A stretch of 64,000 nucleotides of DNA, taken from the NCBI GenBank assembly GCA_016870215.1, contig VGCD01000003.1, forward strand, positions 1 to 64,000, written 5' to 3'. Below are positions 16,922 through 25,435 of this stretch, in pieces. The notes under the pieces were generated by a model. The model was not told where the DNA came from, ran no database searches, and saw only the letters and a program-made list of their open reading frames with translations. The DNA comes from Actinomycetota bacterium (GTDB lineage Bacteria > Actinomycetota > Acidimicrobiia > Acidimicrobiales > Ilumatobacteraceae). The position numbers and the translations under genes are program-made. Positions within the stretch are counted from its first letter, which is position 1. The number at the start of each line of letters is the position of its first letter.

Positions 16922-17691
16922 CGCGCCTGCACCTCACTTGCAATCGATTGGAACACTCCGGCAAGTTCAGCGTCGTCGACAGACTGCCAACCAGCGGAAG
17001 TGATTGTGGCGACAATCGGATAAATACCGCGCAGTGCGTCTGGCCCACCCGTCGCCGAGTCTGCATCAGCCGCCTCCCACAGCGACCGACAAGCCAGCGC
17101 AACTGCTGCGTCACGCCCCATGTCAGTGCGCCAACCAACCTTCACAACCGTTCCGGCATGAAGGCTGCCAGAACCAGTGGCGACGAATTCGCGCTCTTCG
17201 TAGCGCCCACCCGTCACGTCATAGTCCCACAGGCGACCTGTGCCGTCGAGCAGATCAAATCCCCCAAAGATGGGAACAACAGCCAAACCTTGCATGGCTG
17301 CAGGCAAGTTTCCGCGCACCATCATCGACAGTTGGTTCGCCTTTCCTTCGAGCGACAACTGTTTCCCTTCCATCTTCTCGTAATGCTCGAGTTGAAGTTG
17401 GAACAGACGGATCATTTCCATCGCAGGACCTGCGGCACCCGCAATGGCGACACCGCTGTAGTTGTCGGCTTGGACAACCTTCTCCATGCCACGATGACTG
17501 ATGAGATTTCCGGCTGTTGCTCGTCGATCTCCTGCCATCAAGACTCCGTCGGCGTAACGCAACGCCACGCATGTTGTCGCGTGTGGAACGTCGATCTTCG
17601 ACTCTGGCGCTGGCGCATGAACTCCGACTGCAGTCAACAAGTTCACAAAGCTGGAACCGGGATTGTTATCGGGAGAGAAGAGATGCATCAT
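16918..17691 (-). CDS. prcB: Proteasome subunit beta
   Basis: The beta subunit has a propeptide of about 40 residues that ends ...VPHA before TTCVALRYADGVLMAGDRRAT. Autocleavage should expose the catalytic N-terminal Thr. The residue before it is Ala rather than the Gly of mycobacteria. The internal EHYEKMEG and ATGGPDALRGIYP blocks match PrcB. ATG 17691 or the adjacent 17688 is the likely start; a TTG at 17700 is less likely. No Shine-Dalgarno site is evident. The gene lies 30 bases after pup. Confidence 0.92.
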   Translation of the reverse strand: MMHLFSPDNNPGSSFVNLLTAVGVHAPAPESKIDVPHATTCVALRYADGVLMAGDRRATAGNLISHRGMEKVVQADNYSGVAIAGAAGPAMEMIRLFQLQLEHYEKMEGKQLSLEGKANQLSMMVRGNLPAAMQGLAVVPIFGGFDLLDGTGRLWDYDVTGGRYEEREFVATGSGSLHAGTVVKVGWRTDMGRDAAVALACRSLWEAADADSATGGPDALRGIYPIVATITSAGWQSVDDAELAGVFQSIASEVQAR

Positions 17692-17721
17692 CAATAACAA
17701 ACCGTGACGTAACGAGCCAGG

Positions 17722-17922
17722 TCACTCCCCACCCTTTTGCACATAGCTCTTCACAAAATCCTCAGCGTTAGTTTCCAGAACATCATCAATCTCATCTAGA
17801 AGATCATCAAGCTCCGCCTTGATTCGGTCACCGGTGTCCGACGCAACGGCATCTTCTGATTCAACCTGCTGACCTTCACGAGGGCTCGATGAGGGACGCG
17901 TTTTATGTGTTCGTTCAGCCAC
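17722..17922 (-). CDS. pup: Prokaryotic ubiquitin-like protein Pup
   Basis: The 66-residue acidic, mostly disordered protein has a C-terminal helical block ([27 protein letters not shown]) that binds the Arc coiled coil and PafA. It ends VQKGGE, so the C-terminal residue is already Glu and no deamidation by Dop is needed before ligation. GTG 17922 is chosen because TACGGT ends six bases upstream and because it gives the usual family length. A longer start at 17958 would add 12 atypical residues. Confidence 0.93.
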   Translation of the reverse strand: MAERTHKTRPSSSPREGQQVESEDAVASDTGDRIKAELDDLLDEIDDVLETNAEDFVKSYVQKGGE

Positions 17923-17928
17923 GACTCC

Positions 17929-17934
17929 ACCGTA
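17929..17934 (-). promoter_or_regulatory. Leaderless-type -10 box, pup
   Basis: TACGGT on the minus strand ends six bases before GTG 17922. It suggests that pup-prcB-prcA-pafA has its own promoter inside the larger operon. Confidence 0.55.
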
Positions 17935-17988
17935 GCGAGAGTGAAGCAACCCTGTCACGCTCGACTCGCACTTCGTGTCAGATGTTGG

Positions 17989-19503
17989 TCACCAACCAGG
18001 CTCGGGATACACGGTCTCGATGTCAGTAGCCCCGAGTGCCTCGATGAGCTCACCTGCCGTTTTCGACGAATCCAGGAGGGCCTTTGTGAGGGCTTCACTA
18101 CCCCTCAGAGGTTCCATCATTGGCACACGGCGAAGCGGATCAATACCCACGTCAAACACAATGCTGTCCCAGTTCGCCGCAACAATCTGCTCTGGCCAAC
18201 GCTGCAAGCACTTGCCCCTGAACCAAGCTCGCGTTTCCTTCGGTGGTTCAGAGATTGCGTCGACGACATCCGCGTTCGACACCATCGTTCGGAGGCCAGC
18301 CCTTGATGCGAGGCAGTGCGACTCGCGCATGTCGTGATACTGCAGGTCTATCGCCTTCAATCGTGGGTGGCCGCTTTGAAGCCCGTGACGCTCTTGATAT
18401 CCCTGCACGAGGCGACGTTTCGCCACCCAATCCACGATATGGGCAACGGAGTCTGGATCACTCTCTAACCCACAGAGCACTTCGTCCCAGAGCACCATCA
18501 CATCATTGGCATCGCCACCGATTGGGTCATCATCAGAATTTGCCAGATACTTTTCACACGCCTCAAAGAGCAATCTCTGTACGACTAGCGCAGAGACGCG
18601 GCGTCCATTCACTGTCTCGACGGCATGACGAAGAGTGTCATCTCGGCTGATTCGCTTCATTTGAGATACTGGATCCTTGATAACGAGATCCTTGGGGAAT
18701 GCACCATCCTCGATCATCGACAACACAAGTCCAGTCGTGCCGACTTTCAGGAAAGTTGCCACTTCGCTCATATTCGCGTCGCCAACAATCACATGGAGAC
18801 GGCGGTACTTGGTCGGGTCGCAATGAGGCTCATCTCGCGTGTTGACAATGGGCCGCTTGAGAGTCGTCTCGAGACCAACTTCTTCCTCAAAGAAGTCAGC
18901 CCTCTGGCTCAGTTGATACTCGACTGTCTTGCCATCAAGTTCTGTCTCTTGTCCCACTTTTCCTGCACCACAAAACACTTGACGCGTAACGAAGTGTGTC
19001 GTTATCTGACTTGCAAGACGACCAAACGGCGTGTCACGAGCGACGAGGTAGTTCTCATGACACCCATAGCTGTTTCCCTTTCCATCTGAATTGTTCTTGT
19101 AAGCAACAATCTCGGCGCCGTTAGGAAGCAGTTCGCTGCATGACTTCATACTCAATTTGACGATTTCTTCTGCAGCTCGGTCATAAAGCACGACCTGCCG
19201 TGCGCTCGCACACTCGGGGGTGCTTATTTCGGGATGAGCATGGTCGACGTAATAGCGCGCGCCGTTGGTGAGAACAGCATTCACTAGATGTGATTCGATT
19301 TCCGGGGCAAAGGCCTGTTCGAGTCTGAAGCCGCGAGCATCATTGGCAGGATTTTCATCGAGGAAGTCCCAACCAATTTTCTGCGGCATGGTCCCCGCGT
19401 ATGCATTGATGAGTACAGAAGAAGCTGTTACAGGAGACGCATCGAAACCACGGGACATGATGCCGTATTCAGTTTCGATTCCACAGACTTTTTGGAGCGC
19501 CAT
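17989..19503 (-). CDS. dop: Depupylase/deamidase of Pup
   Basis: The 504-residue paralogue of PafA has KVCGIETEYG at the start (Glu10) and DHAHPEISTPE (87-97). The diagnostic Dop loop (residues about 37-68, including PQKIGWDFLDENPAND) lies between them. Dop removes Pup from substrates and, in many species, deamidates PupGln. Because Pup here ends in Glu, only the depupylating role should be required. It lies 24 bases downstream of arc and 66 bases upstream of pup. Confidence 0.93.
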   Translation of the reverse strand: MALQKVCGIETEYGIMSRGFDASPVTASSVLINAYAGTMPQKIGWDFLDENPANDARGFRLEQAFAPEIESHLVNAVLTNGARYYVDHAHPEISTPECASARQVVLYDRAAEEIVKLSMKSCSELLPNGAEIVAYKNNSDGKGNSYGCHENYLVARDTPFGRLASQITTHFVTRQVFCGAGKVGQETELDGKTVEYQLSQRADFFEEEVGLETTLKRPIVNTRDEPHCDPTKYRRLHVIVGDANMSEVATFLKVGTTGLVLSMIEDGAFPKDLVIKDPVSQMKRISRDDTLRHAVETVNGRRVSALVVQRLLFEACEKYLANSDDDPIGGDANDVMVLWDEVLCGLESDPDSVAHIVDWVAKRRLVQGYQERHGLQSGHPRLKAIDLQYHDMRESHCLASRAGLRTMVSNADVVDAISEPPKETRAWFRGKCLQRWPEQIVAANWDSIVFDVGIDPLRRVPMMEPLRGSEALTKALLDSSKTAGELIEALGATDIETVYPEPGW

Positions 19504-19527
19504 GGTCGTCTACTGATCCATTGTCGA

Positions 19528-21258
19528 CTAGAGGTATTGGCCCGTGGCGGTGCGCTCGATCGCTCGCCCACCAGAGGCGTCAGCAATGTCTGCTTCAGCA
19601 GCAATCAGGGTACGAATGAACACGATTCGCTCCCCCTTCTTGCCGGAGATGCGCGCCCAGTCGTCCGGATTGGTGGTGTTCGGGAGGTCCTCGTGCTCCT
19701 TGAACTCCTGACGGATCGACTGCACCAAGTCATCGAGACAGATTCCCCTAGTGCCACCGGCGAGAATTCGTTTAATCGAGAGCTTCTTGGCTCGGCGCAC
19801 GATGTTCTCAATCATCGCGCCGCTCGAGAAGTCCTTGAAATAAAGCACCTCTTTATCACCATTCTGATAGGTGACTTCTAGGAAACGATTACCTGACTCT
19901 GTGCTGTACATCTCAGCAACAGTGGCGTCGATGAGAGAGTCGACGACAACTGCGGCGTCGGTCTCATTTTCGACACCTTCGAGCGGCAGGTCTGCCGTGA
20001 GATACCGAGAGAAGATCTGTCGTGCCGCAACCTCGTTCGGGCGTTCGATTTTGATTTTCACATCAAGTCGACCGGGACGAAGAATCGCAGGGTCGATCAG
20101 ATCCTCACGGTTCGTGGCGCCGATAACAATGACGTTCTTCAGACCCTCTACCCCATCGATCTCGGCGAGCAACTGGGGGACAATCGTCGACTCCATGTCT
20201 GAGGAAATGCCACTTCCGCGAGTACGGAACATCGAATCCATCTCATCGAAGAACACAATGACGGGCCATCCCTCTTCGCTCTTCTCTCTCGCGCGTTGAA
20301 ACACGAGTCGTATCTGGCGTTCCGTCTCTCCGACGTACTTGTTCAGCAGCTCCGGACCCTTGATGTTGATGAAATACGAACGACCTTTCTCGCCCCCAGT
20401 CTTGGCCGCGACCTTCTTTGCCAGACTGTTTGCGACGGCCTTCGCAATGAGTGTCTTTCCGCATCCGGGAGGGCCGTACAGCAAGATGCCCTTTGGTGCG
20501 GGAAGCTGATGTTCGGCGAAGAGATCGCTATGCAGAAACGGAAGCTCGACGGCATCTGCGATGAGCTCTATTTGACCATCAAGACCGCCAATATCGGAAT
20601 AACTGATGTCGGGCACTTCCTCAAGCAAGAGATCATCCACCTCGGGCTGCGGCAATCTCTCGATGAGAAGATTCGTGCGAACATCGCAACGAAAAAGGTC
20701 ACCCGAGCGGAGCAATGTTCCTCGCAGGCTGTCTGCCAACTCGCAGACTCGCTCTTCGTCGGCCCGTCCAGTGACGATGGCGCGAATGCCGTCTTCCATC
20801 ACTTCTTTGAGAGTCACCACCTCACCGGTGCTCTCGGCGCGTCTCACAAGAACGATGTTCATTGACTCGTTCAGGACGACCTCGTTGCCACGTTCGATGT
20901 CCTCTATGTCGATTGCAGGATGATGCGTGACTCTCATCTTCCTGCCGCTCGTCAGCACGTCAATCGTGCCGTCGTCGTTGACTCCGACGACGCTTCCATA
21001 CGCAGAAGGTGGTCTGGTCAACTTCTCCACCTCGTCGCGAAGTGTTGCTATATGTTCGCGAGCCTCGCGGAGTGTGAAGGACAACTTCTCATTTTGAGCC
21101 ACAGCATGAGCCAACTGACCTTTCGTTTCGAGAAGTCGCTCTTCCAATGCGGTCGCACGTTGAGGTAACTCGCCCAGACGGGCCCGAAGTTCCCCGATTT
21201 CGGCCTTCAGTGCTTCGACGGCTTCCTCATCGGAGGGACCATGCGTCTCCCTGGTCAT
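19528..21258 (-). CDS. arc: Proteasome-associated AAA ATPase (Arc/Mpa)
   Basis: The 576-residue unfoldase has an N-terminal coiled coil (about 10-85) that binds Pup, then interdomain OB folds (about 86-205). The AAA domain has Walker A GPPGCGKT (262-269) and Walker [10 protein letters not shown] (333-341). It ends GQYL, carrying the QYL motif that docks into the 20S alpha ring. The ring unfolds pupylated proteins and feeds them to PrcBA. It heads the operon arc-dop-pup-prcB-prcA-pafA, and TAGGGT lies six bases before ATG 21258. Confidence 0.95.
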   Translation of the reverse strand: MTRETHGPSDEEAVEALKAEIGELRARLGELPQRATALEERLLETKGQLAHAVAQNEKLSFTLREAREHIATLRDEVEKLTRPPSAYGSVVGVNDDGTIDVLTSGRKMRVTHHPAIDIEDIERGNEVVLNESMNIVLVRRAESTGEVVTLKEVMEDGIRAIVTGRADEERVCELADSLRGTLLRSGDLFRCDVRTNLLIERLPQPEVDDLLLEEVPDISYSDIGGLDGQIELIADAVELPFLHSDLFAEHQLPAPKGILLYGPPGCGKTLIAKAVANSLAKKVAAKTGGEKGRSYFINIKGPELLNKYVGETERQIRLVFQRAREKSEEGWPVIVFFDEMDSMFRTRGSGISSDMESTIVPQLLAEIDGVEGLKNVIVIGATNREDLIDPAILRPGRLDVKIKIERPNEVAARQIFSRYLTADLPLEGVENETDAAVVVDSLIDATVAEMYSTESGNRFLEVTYQNGDKEVLYFKDFSSGAMIENIVRRAKKLSIKRILAGGTRGICLDDLVQSIRQEFKEHEDLPNTTNPDDWARISGKKGERIVFIRTLIAAEADIADASGGRAIERTATGQYL

Positions 21259-21264
21259 GTAACA

Positions 21265-21270
21265 ACCCTA
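21265..21270 (-). promoter_or_regulatory. Leaderless-type -10 box, arc
   Basis: TAGGGT on the minus strand ends six bases before ATG 21258. Confidence 0.6.
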
Positions 21271-21344
21271 CTTGTGGTTCTCCCGCTGATGTCTTACGCA
21301 GATGTTTGGTCGACCTGAACCTGTCTCACCAGCAGCCGGCTGTG

Positions 21345-21350
21345 TAGAGT
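21345..21350 (+). promoter_or_regulatory. Probable -10 box of the ferredoxin gene
   Basis: TAGAGT at 21345-21350 predicts transcription from about 21357. This gives a leader of about 70 bases, unlike the leaderless genes nearby. No good -35 was found. Confidence 0.4.
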
Positions 21351-21355
21351 GAAAA

Positions 21356-21403
21356 CGCCGGGTATCCGGCGGCAGTATTCAGTTCCTCGGTCCACATCCG
21401 AGG
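21356..21403 (+). promoter_or_regulatory. Structured 5' leader of the ferredoxin gene
   Basis: Two perfect stem-loops lie in tandem. CGCCGG/CCGGCG with loop GTAT occupies 21356-21371, and CCTCGG/CCGAGG with a 7-base loop occupies 21385-21403. Neither is followed by a T-run, so they are not typical terminators. The Shine-Dalgarno stretch GAGGGAG and a run of C follow before ATG 21428. The function is unknown. Confidence 0.45.
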
Positions 21404-21427
21404 TGAGAGTTGAGGGAGTCTCCCCCC

Positions 21428-21673
21428 ATGAAGGTATGGATTGACCAGGACTTGTGCACCGGAGACGGTCTCTGCGAGGAAATCGCACCCGATGTGTTCA
21501 CTCTTCTTGACGACGGTCTTGCCTATGTGAAAGAGGGCTCGACCATCTACGCAACCGCCAAGGGCAACAAGCAAGGCGCCGAAGGTCTTGCAAATTTCGC
21601 CGACAATCTGCTCGACGCCGTCGTCGAATCGGCTGAAGAGTGCCCCGGTGAGTGCATCTTCATCGAACCCTGA
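21428..21673 (+). CDS. Small ferredoxin, [3Fe-4S] or Asp-ligated [4Fe-4S] type
   Basis: The 81-residue protein begins MKVWIDQDLCTGDGLCEEIAPDVF. The first motif C10-x2-D13-x2-C16 has Asp in place of the second Cys, as in Pyrococcus-type ferredoxins. C72 in ECPGEC completes the site. Such ferredoxins commonly donate electrons to cytochromes P450 or other oxidoreductases, and a ferredoxin next to arc recurs in actinobacteria (from memory). ATG 21428 follows a GAGGGAG Shine-Dalgarno site. No partner reductase is nearby. Confidence 0.88.
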   Translation: MKVWIDQDLCTGDGLCEEIAPDVFTLLDDGLAYVKEGSTIYATAKGNKQGAEGLANFADNLLDAVVESAEECPGECIFIEP

Positions 21674-21702
21674 GTTGCCGCAACTTTCGTTGAGCGACGC
21701 TT

Positions 21703-22473
21703 CTACGAGCCGATAAATCGAGCCGCTGTCAGAAAAGCGGTGTGTGCGACCATCCGATGATCTGGTCGTACTGACTGGCCTTCGATGTGCCACGTTCGGT
21801 GCAGGACTTCGAGAGTGCGCACATCGGTCCACTGTCGATCTAATGCCTGCCGGGTCTGTACCGCCTGAGTTATAGACGGCGTATAGGCCACCAGAATGCC
21901 TCCGGGCGCCAATGCTGACGTGGCGTGTGGGACAACCTGCCATGGCTCGGGAAGGTCTAGAACGACGCGATCGTAGGGACCATCGGGAACTGATTCGTAA
22001 CTGTCGCCCACTGTCACGCGGTAGCGCTCGAGCGCCTGTTCTCCGAGAAAGCTTCGAACGTTCGACGTGGCTCGATTGAGGAAGTCCTCACGCAACTCCA
22101 CTCCTCTGATGGTGGCGCCCCACCGAAGCATCGTCATCGACAACGCTCCTGAACCAATGCCTGTCTCATAGACACGCACACCGGGACCGATGTCCGCCAG
22201 GACACATATCGGCGCAAGATCCTTCGGGTAAATGACTTGCGCACCGCGTGGCATCTCTAGGACAAAGTCCTCGAGGGTGGGCCGTAGAACGATGTAGCGG
22301 GCCCCGAGGGTCGACTCAAGACGTACACCCGGAGCTCGGCCAATGACATCGGCGTGAGGCACGAAACCAGAATGACTGTGAAATTCACCTTCTGGATGAA
22401 GGGTTACCAAATATCGACGATGCTTGCTATCGAGGAATAATGCACGTTCTCCGCCAGAAAAAACATCAGACAT
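21703..22473 (-). CDS. trmI: tRNA (adenine-58-N1)-methyltransferase
   Basis: The 256-residue protein has an N-terminal beta domain and a Rossmann fold with the SAM motif VYETGIGSGALS (101-112). The TrmI signature VVLDLPEPWQVV follows. It makes m1A58 in the T-loop of tRNA. It lies beside the proteasome locus, as its homologue Rv2118c does in Mycobacterium tuberculosis. Its start overlaps the upstream small gene by 8 bases, so it is the last gene of a unit that begins near 23253. Confidence 0.92.
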   Translation of the reverse strand: MSDVFSGGERALFLDSKHRRYLVTLHPEGEFHSHSGFVPHADVIGRAPGVRLESTLGARYIVLRPTLEDFVLEMPRGAQVIYPKDLAPICVLADIGPGVRVYETGIGSGALSMTMLRWGATIRGVELREDFLNRATSNVRSFLGEQALERYRVTVGDSYESVPDGPYDRVVLDLPEPWQVVPHATSALAPGGILVAYTPSITQAVQTRQALDRQWTDVRTLEVLHRTWHIEGQSVRPDHRMVAHTAFLTAARFIGS

Positions 22474-22678
22474 TGGACTGGCGAACTTTCTCTCGTGTCA
22501 ACACGAGGATCTCATCGTCGGCCAAGTCGACATCAACGATCTGCAGACGATCATTTCGTCTCTGACGTCTTCCGACTAGCCATCGAACGACACCAGCAAC
22601 AACAACAAATGCCCTGATCAATGGGTATCTCTTGACGAGACGACCGTAAGCGCTTGCACTCAGCACGCGTTGAATCAT
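22466..22678 (-). CDS. Small basic protein with one membrane-like segment
   Basis: This 70-residue protein is not recognised. Residues 22-36 (IRAFVVVAGVVRWLV) are hydrophobic enough for a short membrane or amphipathic helix, followed by a basic RRQRRNDR stretch and an acidic tail. It overlaps trmI by 8 bases and starts 4 bases after the preceding gene. This tight packing supports a real gene. Confidence 0.6.
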   Translation of the reverse strand: MIQRVLSASAYGRLVKRYPLIRAFVVVAGVVRWLVGRRQRRNDRLQIVDVDLADDEILVLTREKVRQSNV

Positions 22679-22682
22679 GAGG

Positions 22683-22907
22683 CTAAAAACCGCGTACTTC
22701 TACTCGTCGACTACGACCTCGTCGGCGGCCTCGTCGCCCAACGAGGTACGCAATGACAATCGCCAAAACTCCGGCACCGACCCCTGCCGTCACCGCTGCA
22801 TCCTTCTTGTTTGACACCTTCTGATTGATGTCTCCTTGCAGAGCACGGAGTTTTGCCTCGAGATCATCTCTGTGAATATGTCTTGAATCATCCGGACGCT
22901 CAACCAT
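22683..22907 (-). CDS. Small membrane protein of unknown function
   Basis: The protein of about 74 residues has a polar N-terminal half likely to form a helix (DLEAKLRALQGDINQKV). One transmembrane helix (AAVTAGVGAGVLAIVIAYLV) follows, then a strongly basic end with RRGRRRGRSRR. The topology looks like a membrane-anchored scaffold or DNA/membrane-associated protein, but no family is assigned. ATG 22907 overlaps the end of the upstream holin-like gene by 8 bases. Confidence 0.62.
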   Translation of the reverse strand: MVERPDDSRHIHRDDLEAKLRALQGDINQKVSNKKDAAVTAGVGAGVLAIVIAYLVGRRGRRRGRSRRVEVRGF

Positions 22908-23253
22908 GGTCAACACCCTTTCGGGATAGTGACGGCTTATTCACCCGAGAGAGGCTGAATGCAACCAGAGTGACAGCCGCAATGAGCGCGATGAGATACG
23001 AGACGAAGGACCACGCGCCATCGATTGCATCGCCTCCGATGTCTTGCACCAACCGCAACACACCGAGTATGGCGAACAGCATCGATATGCCGAGCGACAA
23101 GGAAGCGGTCAGACCAAACATCAGCCAGCGGCCAGCGCCACGCAAAGGACCGATTGTCTCCTGCTTGGCATAGACCTTTACAGAGTCGACAAGATCAACG
23201 ATTTTCTCCGATGTCGACAGGCGACTACTAGACCACGGGCGACGCGAAACCAC
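22900..23253 (-). CDS. Phage-holin-family-like (Holin-X type) membrane protein
   Basis: The 117-residue protein has a charged N-terminus, an amphipathic VDSVKVYAKQE segment and two transmembrane helices (about 44-67 and 81-103). This resembles the actinobacterial Holin-X family, which is chromosomal and not clearly linked to phage lysis. GTG 23253 is preceded by TACAAC at leaderless distance, an imperfect match. It heads the unit with two more small genes and trmI. Confidence 0.62.
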   Translation of the reverse strand: MVSRRPWSSSRLSTSEKIVDLVDSVKVYAKQETIGPLRGAGRWLMFGLTASLSLGISMLFAILGVLRLVQDIGGDAIDGAWSFVSYLIALIAAVTLVAFSLSRVNKPSLSRKGVDHG

Positions 23254-23292
23254 GCACTAGTTGTACCAAGAAACGCCAATTTTCCACCGGCC

Positions 23293-23997
23293 TCACTGTC
23301 GGCGAAATTCAACCATCTCCCGTAGATGAGCAATCACTTGCTCTAACTGACCCAACCGGGCCGTGAGTGTGGGCGCTGCAAGGAGGCCGTACCGGTCAAA
23401 GGGCCCGCACGGCAGACTTCTCACAATCGCCCACGTGGCGTCTTCGCATTCACCTATGTCGAACGTGCCAGACGCTGCGTGTCCTAGTGCGGCTGCCAAC
23501 TGAGCAGGTAGAAAACGACCGACAAGATCCTCGTCGCCTTTGTCTGTGCTGGAGGATCCATTTTTTGCAGATTCCTCGAGCATGAGATGCAGGACACTGC
23601 GAACCTTCTGTGCCACGAGCGCTACATGGCTCACCAGATTCTTGGGAGCAGCCTCGGTGGACTCCATTGTGACGTCGGCACGTGGGTACGGCGAGTCAGA
23701 TTTCCACTTCTCTACAAACAAACGTCTGGTGGCGACACCGATGACTACGTAACCGCCGGTGTCTGAAGACTCACAATGGTGAAGTCGAACATCGACTCCT
23801 ACATCCCGCCGAATGTCGTTACCTCCCACCTCGCTTCCCCTATCGATGAGCACAGTTCCAAAGTGCATATGTTCTGTATCCGAACGCAATACATCACGCA
23901 TCATTGCGACATAGCGATCTTCGAAGACTCGCAAGGACACGACGTCACCTGGGACGAAAACGTTTCCCAACGGAAACATCGGATAATCAAGAATCAC
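23293..23997 (-). CDS. LON peptidase N-terminal-domain-like protein
   Basis: Starting from GTG 23997, the product begins ILDYPMFPLGNVFVPGDVVSLRVFEDRYVAMMRDVL, the hallmark of the LON substrate-binding domain. There is no ATPase or protease domain. Such stand-alone proteins (about 210-235 residues) are common in actinobacteria, and their role is undetermined. A start at 24075 would extend over the dacB 3' end and looks non-conserved, so GTG 23997 is preferred. Confidence 0.82.
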   Translation of the reverse strand: MILDYPMFPLGNVFVPGDVVSLRVFEDRYVAMMRDVLRSDTEHMHFGTVLIDRGSEVGGNDIRRDVGVDVRLHHCESSDTGGYVVIGVATRRLFVEKWKSDSPYPRADVTMESTEAAPKNLVSHVALVAQKVRSVLHLMLEESAKNGSSSTDKGDEDLVGRFLPAQLAAALGHAASGTFDIGECEDATWAIVRSLPCGPFDRYGLLAAPTLTARLGQLEQVIAHLREMVEFRRQ

Positions 23998-24010
23998 TGG
24001 TTCACCCGTA

Positions 24011-25435
24011 TTACGGCAACAGTGCCTCGACTGTCGGATTGACCGATGCTCGAACTGTTGCATCGACGAGCGCATTCCATACCGGACGAAACTTTGCTGC
24101 TTGATCGATACCGTCGGAATTCATAATGAGAACTAGTTCCACTGGTTCACCACCGTCGACCGTCATGTAGCCGGCTAGAGCCTTGACTCCCGACAGTGTG
24201 CCGGTCTTTGCCACGAGTCGCCCGCGAGCTTGCGACGATGTGTAGTACTCACGGAGTGTCCCCTGTTCACCCGCAATGGAAAGCCGATTGATGAATTCGT
24301 CACGATTGCTCGCAAGAAGTGACGAGATGAATTGACATGTCACCTTGTTGCCCGATGCAAGACCGGAACCATCGAGCTGAGTGAGACTTGACACATCGAC
24401 GCCCAATTCTGCGATTGCTTCTTTGACTACCTCTAAACCTGCAGCTGAGGTGCCCGCACCTTTCTTGACAGCCCCCATCTCTTTCACAAGTAGCTCCGCA
24501 GTGTTGTTGTCCGAATTGACGAGCATCTCTCGAACCACCTGTCCCACATCGACCGATGTGACCGAGGCAATCACCGGAACGTCCGCAGGCATCGCTTCAC
24601 GAAGTGAAACACCGACGACGGTGACACCGCGCAAACTCAGCAGTGTTCGAAGGTCTGTTGCGGCCGCAAGCCCTGGATCGTCAGGTTTGAGGAACTGTCC
24701 CAACTGCGAACCGTCAGCCACCATCAATGAGCCAAGTGGACCCGCCTCGACTCCATAAAACTCGCTTGGCCATGACGGCAGGAAACGTTGGTCGTCGTAA
24801 CGATCGTCGATGGGAACTATTGAGCCATTGATGACCTTCACGCCGGTTGCCACAACCGCGTCGGCGAGTGTCTCGAGAAACGTAGGTGTCAAAGTCGGAT
24901 ACTTCTCCGAAAGCACGTAATCACGCCGCACCAACAGTGGGTCCCCCGCACCGACCAGATACACGTTCCCAGAGACAACACCGTCGGCCACGACACCCTT
25001 CAGAGATGTCGTATAGGTGGCGTCGGCACCTAGCGACTTGAGAGCGCCAGCTGCGGTTACCAACTTGATGACACTGCCAGGTGTGACGCTGGTGTCACCG
25101 TTCACTGACGCCAAACGTTTACCGAGCCAATCGACCGTGAGACACGAGCCACTTGGCATCAACTCCTCCGCGCGACTCAACCGATCTTTTAGACGACCAG
25201 TACGTACCGCCACAGACAACACATCGGGAAAACGTCGCGCAGACAAAACTGGTACGCGTGGTTGATCAAAAACGCTCACAGACACATCTGGCACCGTTCG
25301 CGCGGCGACCGAAGATGTCACGAGATACAACCCACCGAAAAGAACTGCACCAAAGACGCCAAGAACGAACACTACCCGCGATGGGTTGCCGGCTCGACGG
25401 CGACTATCTGTTCGCGTAACCGGTGTGTATTGCAT
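24011..25435 (-). CDS. dacB: D-alanyl-D-alanine carboxypeptidase/endopeptidase, PBP4 type
   Basis: The 474-residue protein has a cytosolic N-terminus and a membrane anchor (about 21-41). It has the three penicillin-binding motifs: SVIK (121-124, nucleophile Ser121), SDN (308-310) and KTG (410-412). The PBP4-family insert lies between the first two. It trims or cleaves peptidoglycan peptides outside the membrane. ATG 25435 overlaps the end of the upstream synthetase gene by 32 bases. Confidence 0.9.
   Translation of the reverse strand: MQYTPVTRTDSRRRAGNPSRVVFVLGVFGAVLFGGLYLVTSSVAARTVPDVSVSVFDQPRVPVLSARRFPDVLSVAVRTGRLKDRLSRAEELMPSGSCLTVDWLGKRLASVNGDTSVTPGSVIKLVTAAGALKSLGADATYTTSLKGVVADGVVSGNVYLVGAGDPLLVRRDYVLSEKYPTLTPTFLETLADAVVATGVKVINGSIVPIDDRYDDQRFLPSWPSEFYGVEAGPLGSLMVADGSQLGQFLKPDDPGLAAATDLRTLLSLRGVTVVGVSLREAMPADVPVIASVTSVDVGQVVREMLVNSDNNTAELLVKEMGAVKKGAGTSAAGLEVVKEAIAELGVDVSSLTQLDGSGLASGNKVTCQFISSLLASNRDEFINRLSIAGEQGTLREYYTSSQARGRLVAKTGTLSGVKALAGYMTVDGGEPVELVLIMNSDGIDQAAKFRPVWNALVDATVRASVNPTVEALLP

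Noticed and set aside
16780-17697. 305-residue open frame on the plus strand across prcA and prcB
   Set aside because: Antisense to two certain genes; composition is Arg/Cys/His-rich without any domain. It is a shadow of codon bias.
22900-23253. Holin-like gene as evidence of a prophage
   Set aside because: No endolysin, integrase, terminase or structural gene nearby, and Holin-X-like proteins are common chromosomal genes in actinobacteria.
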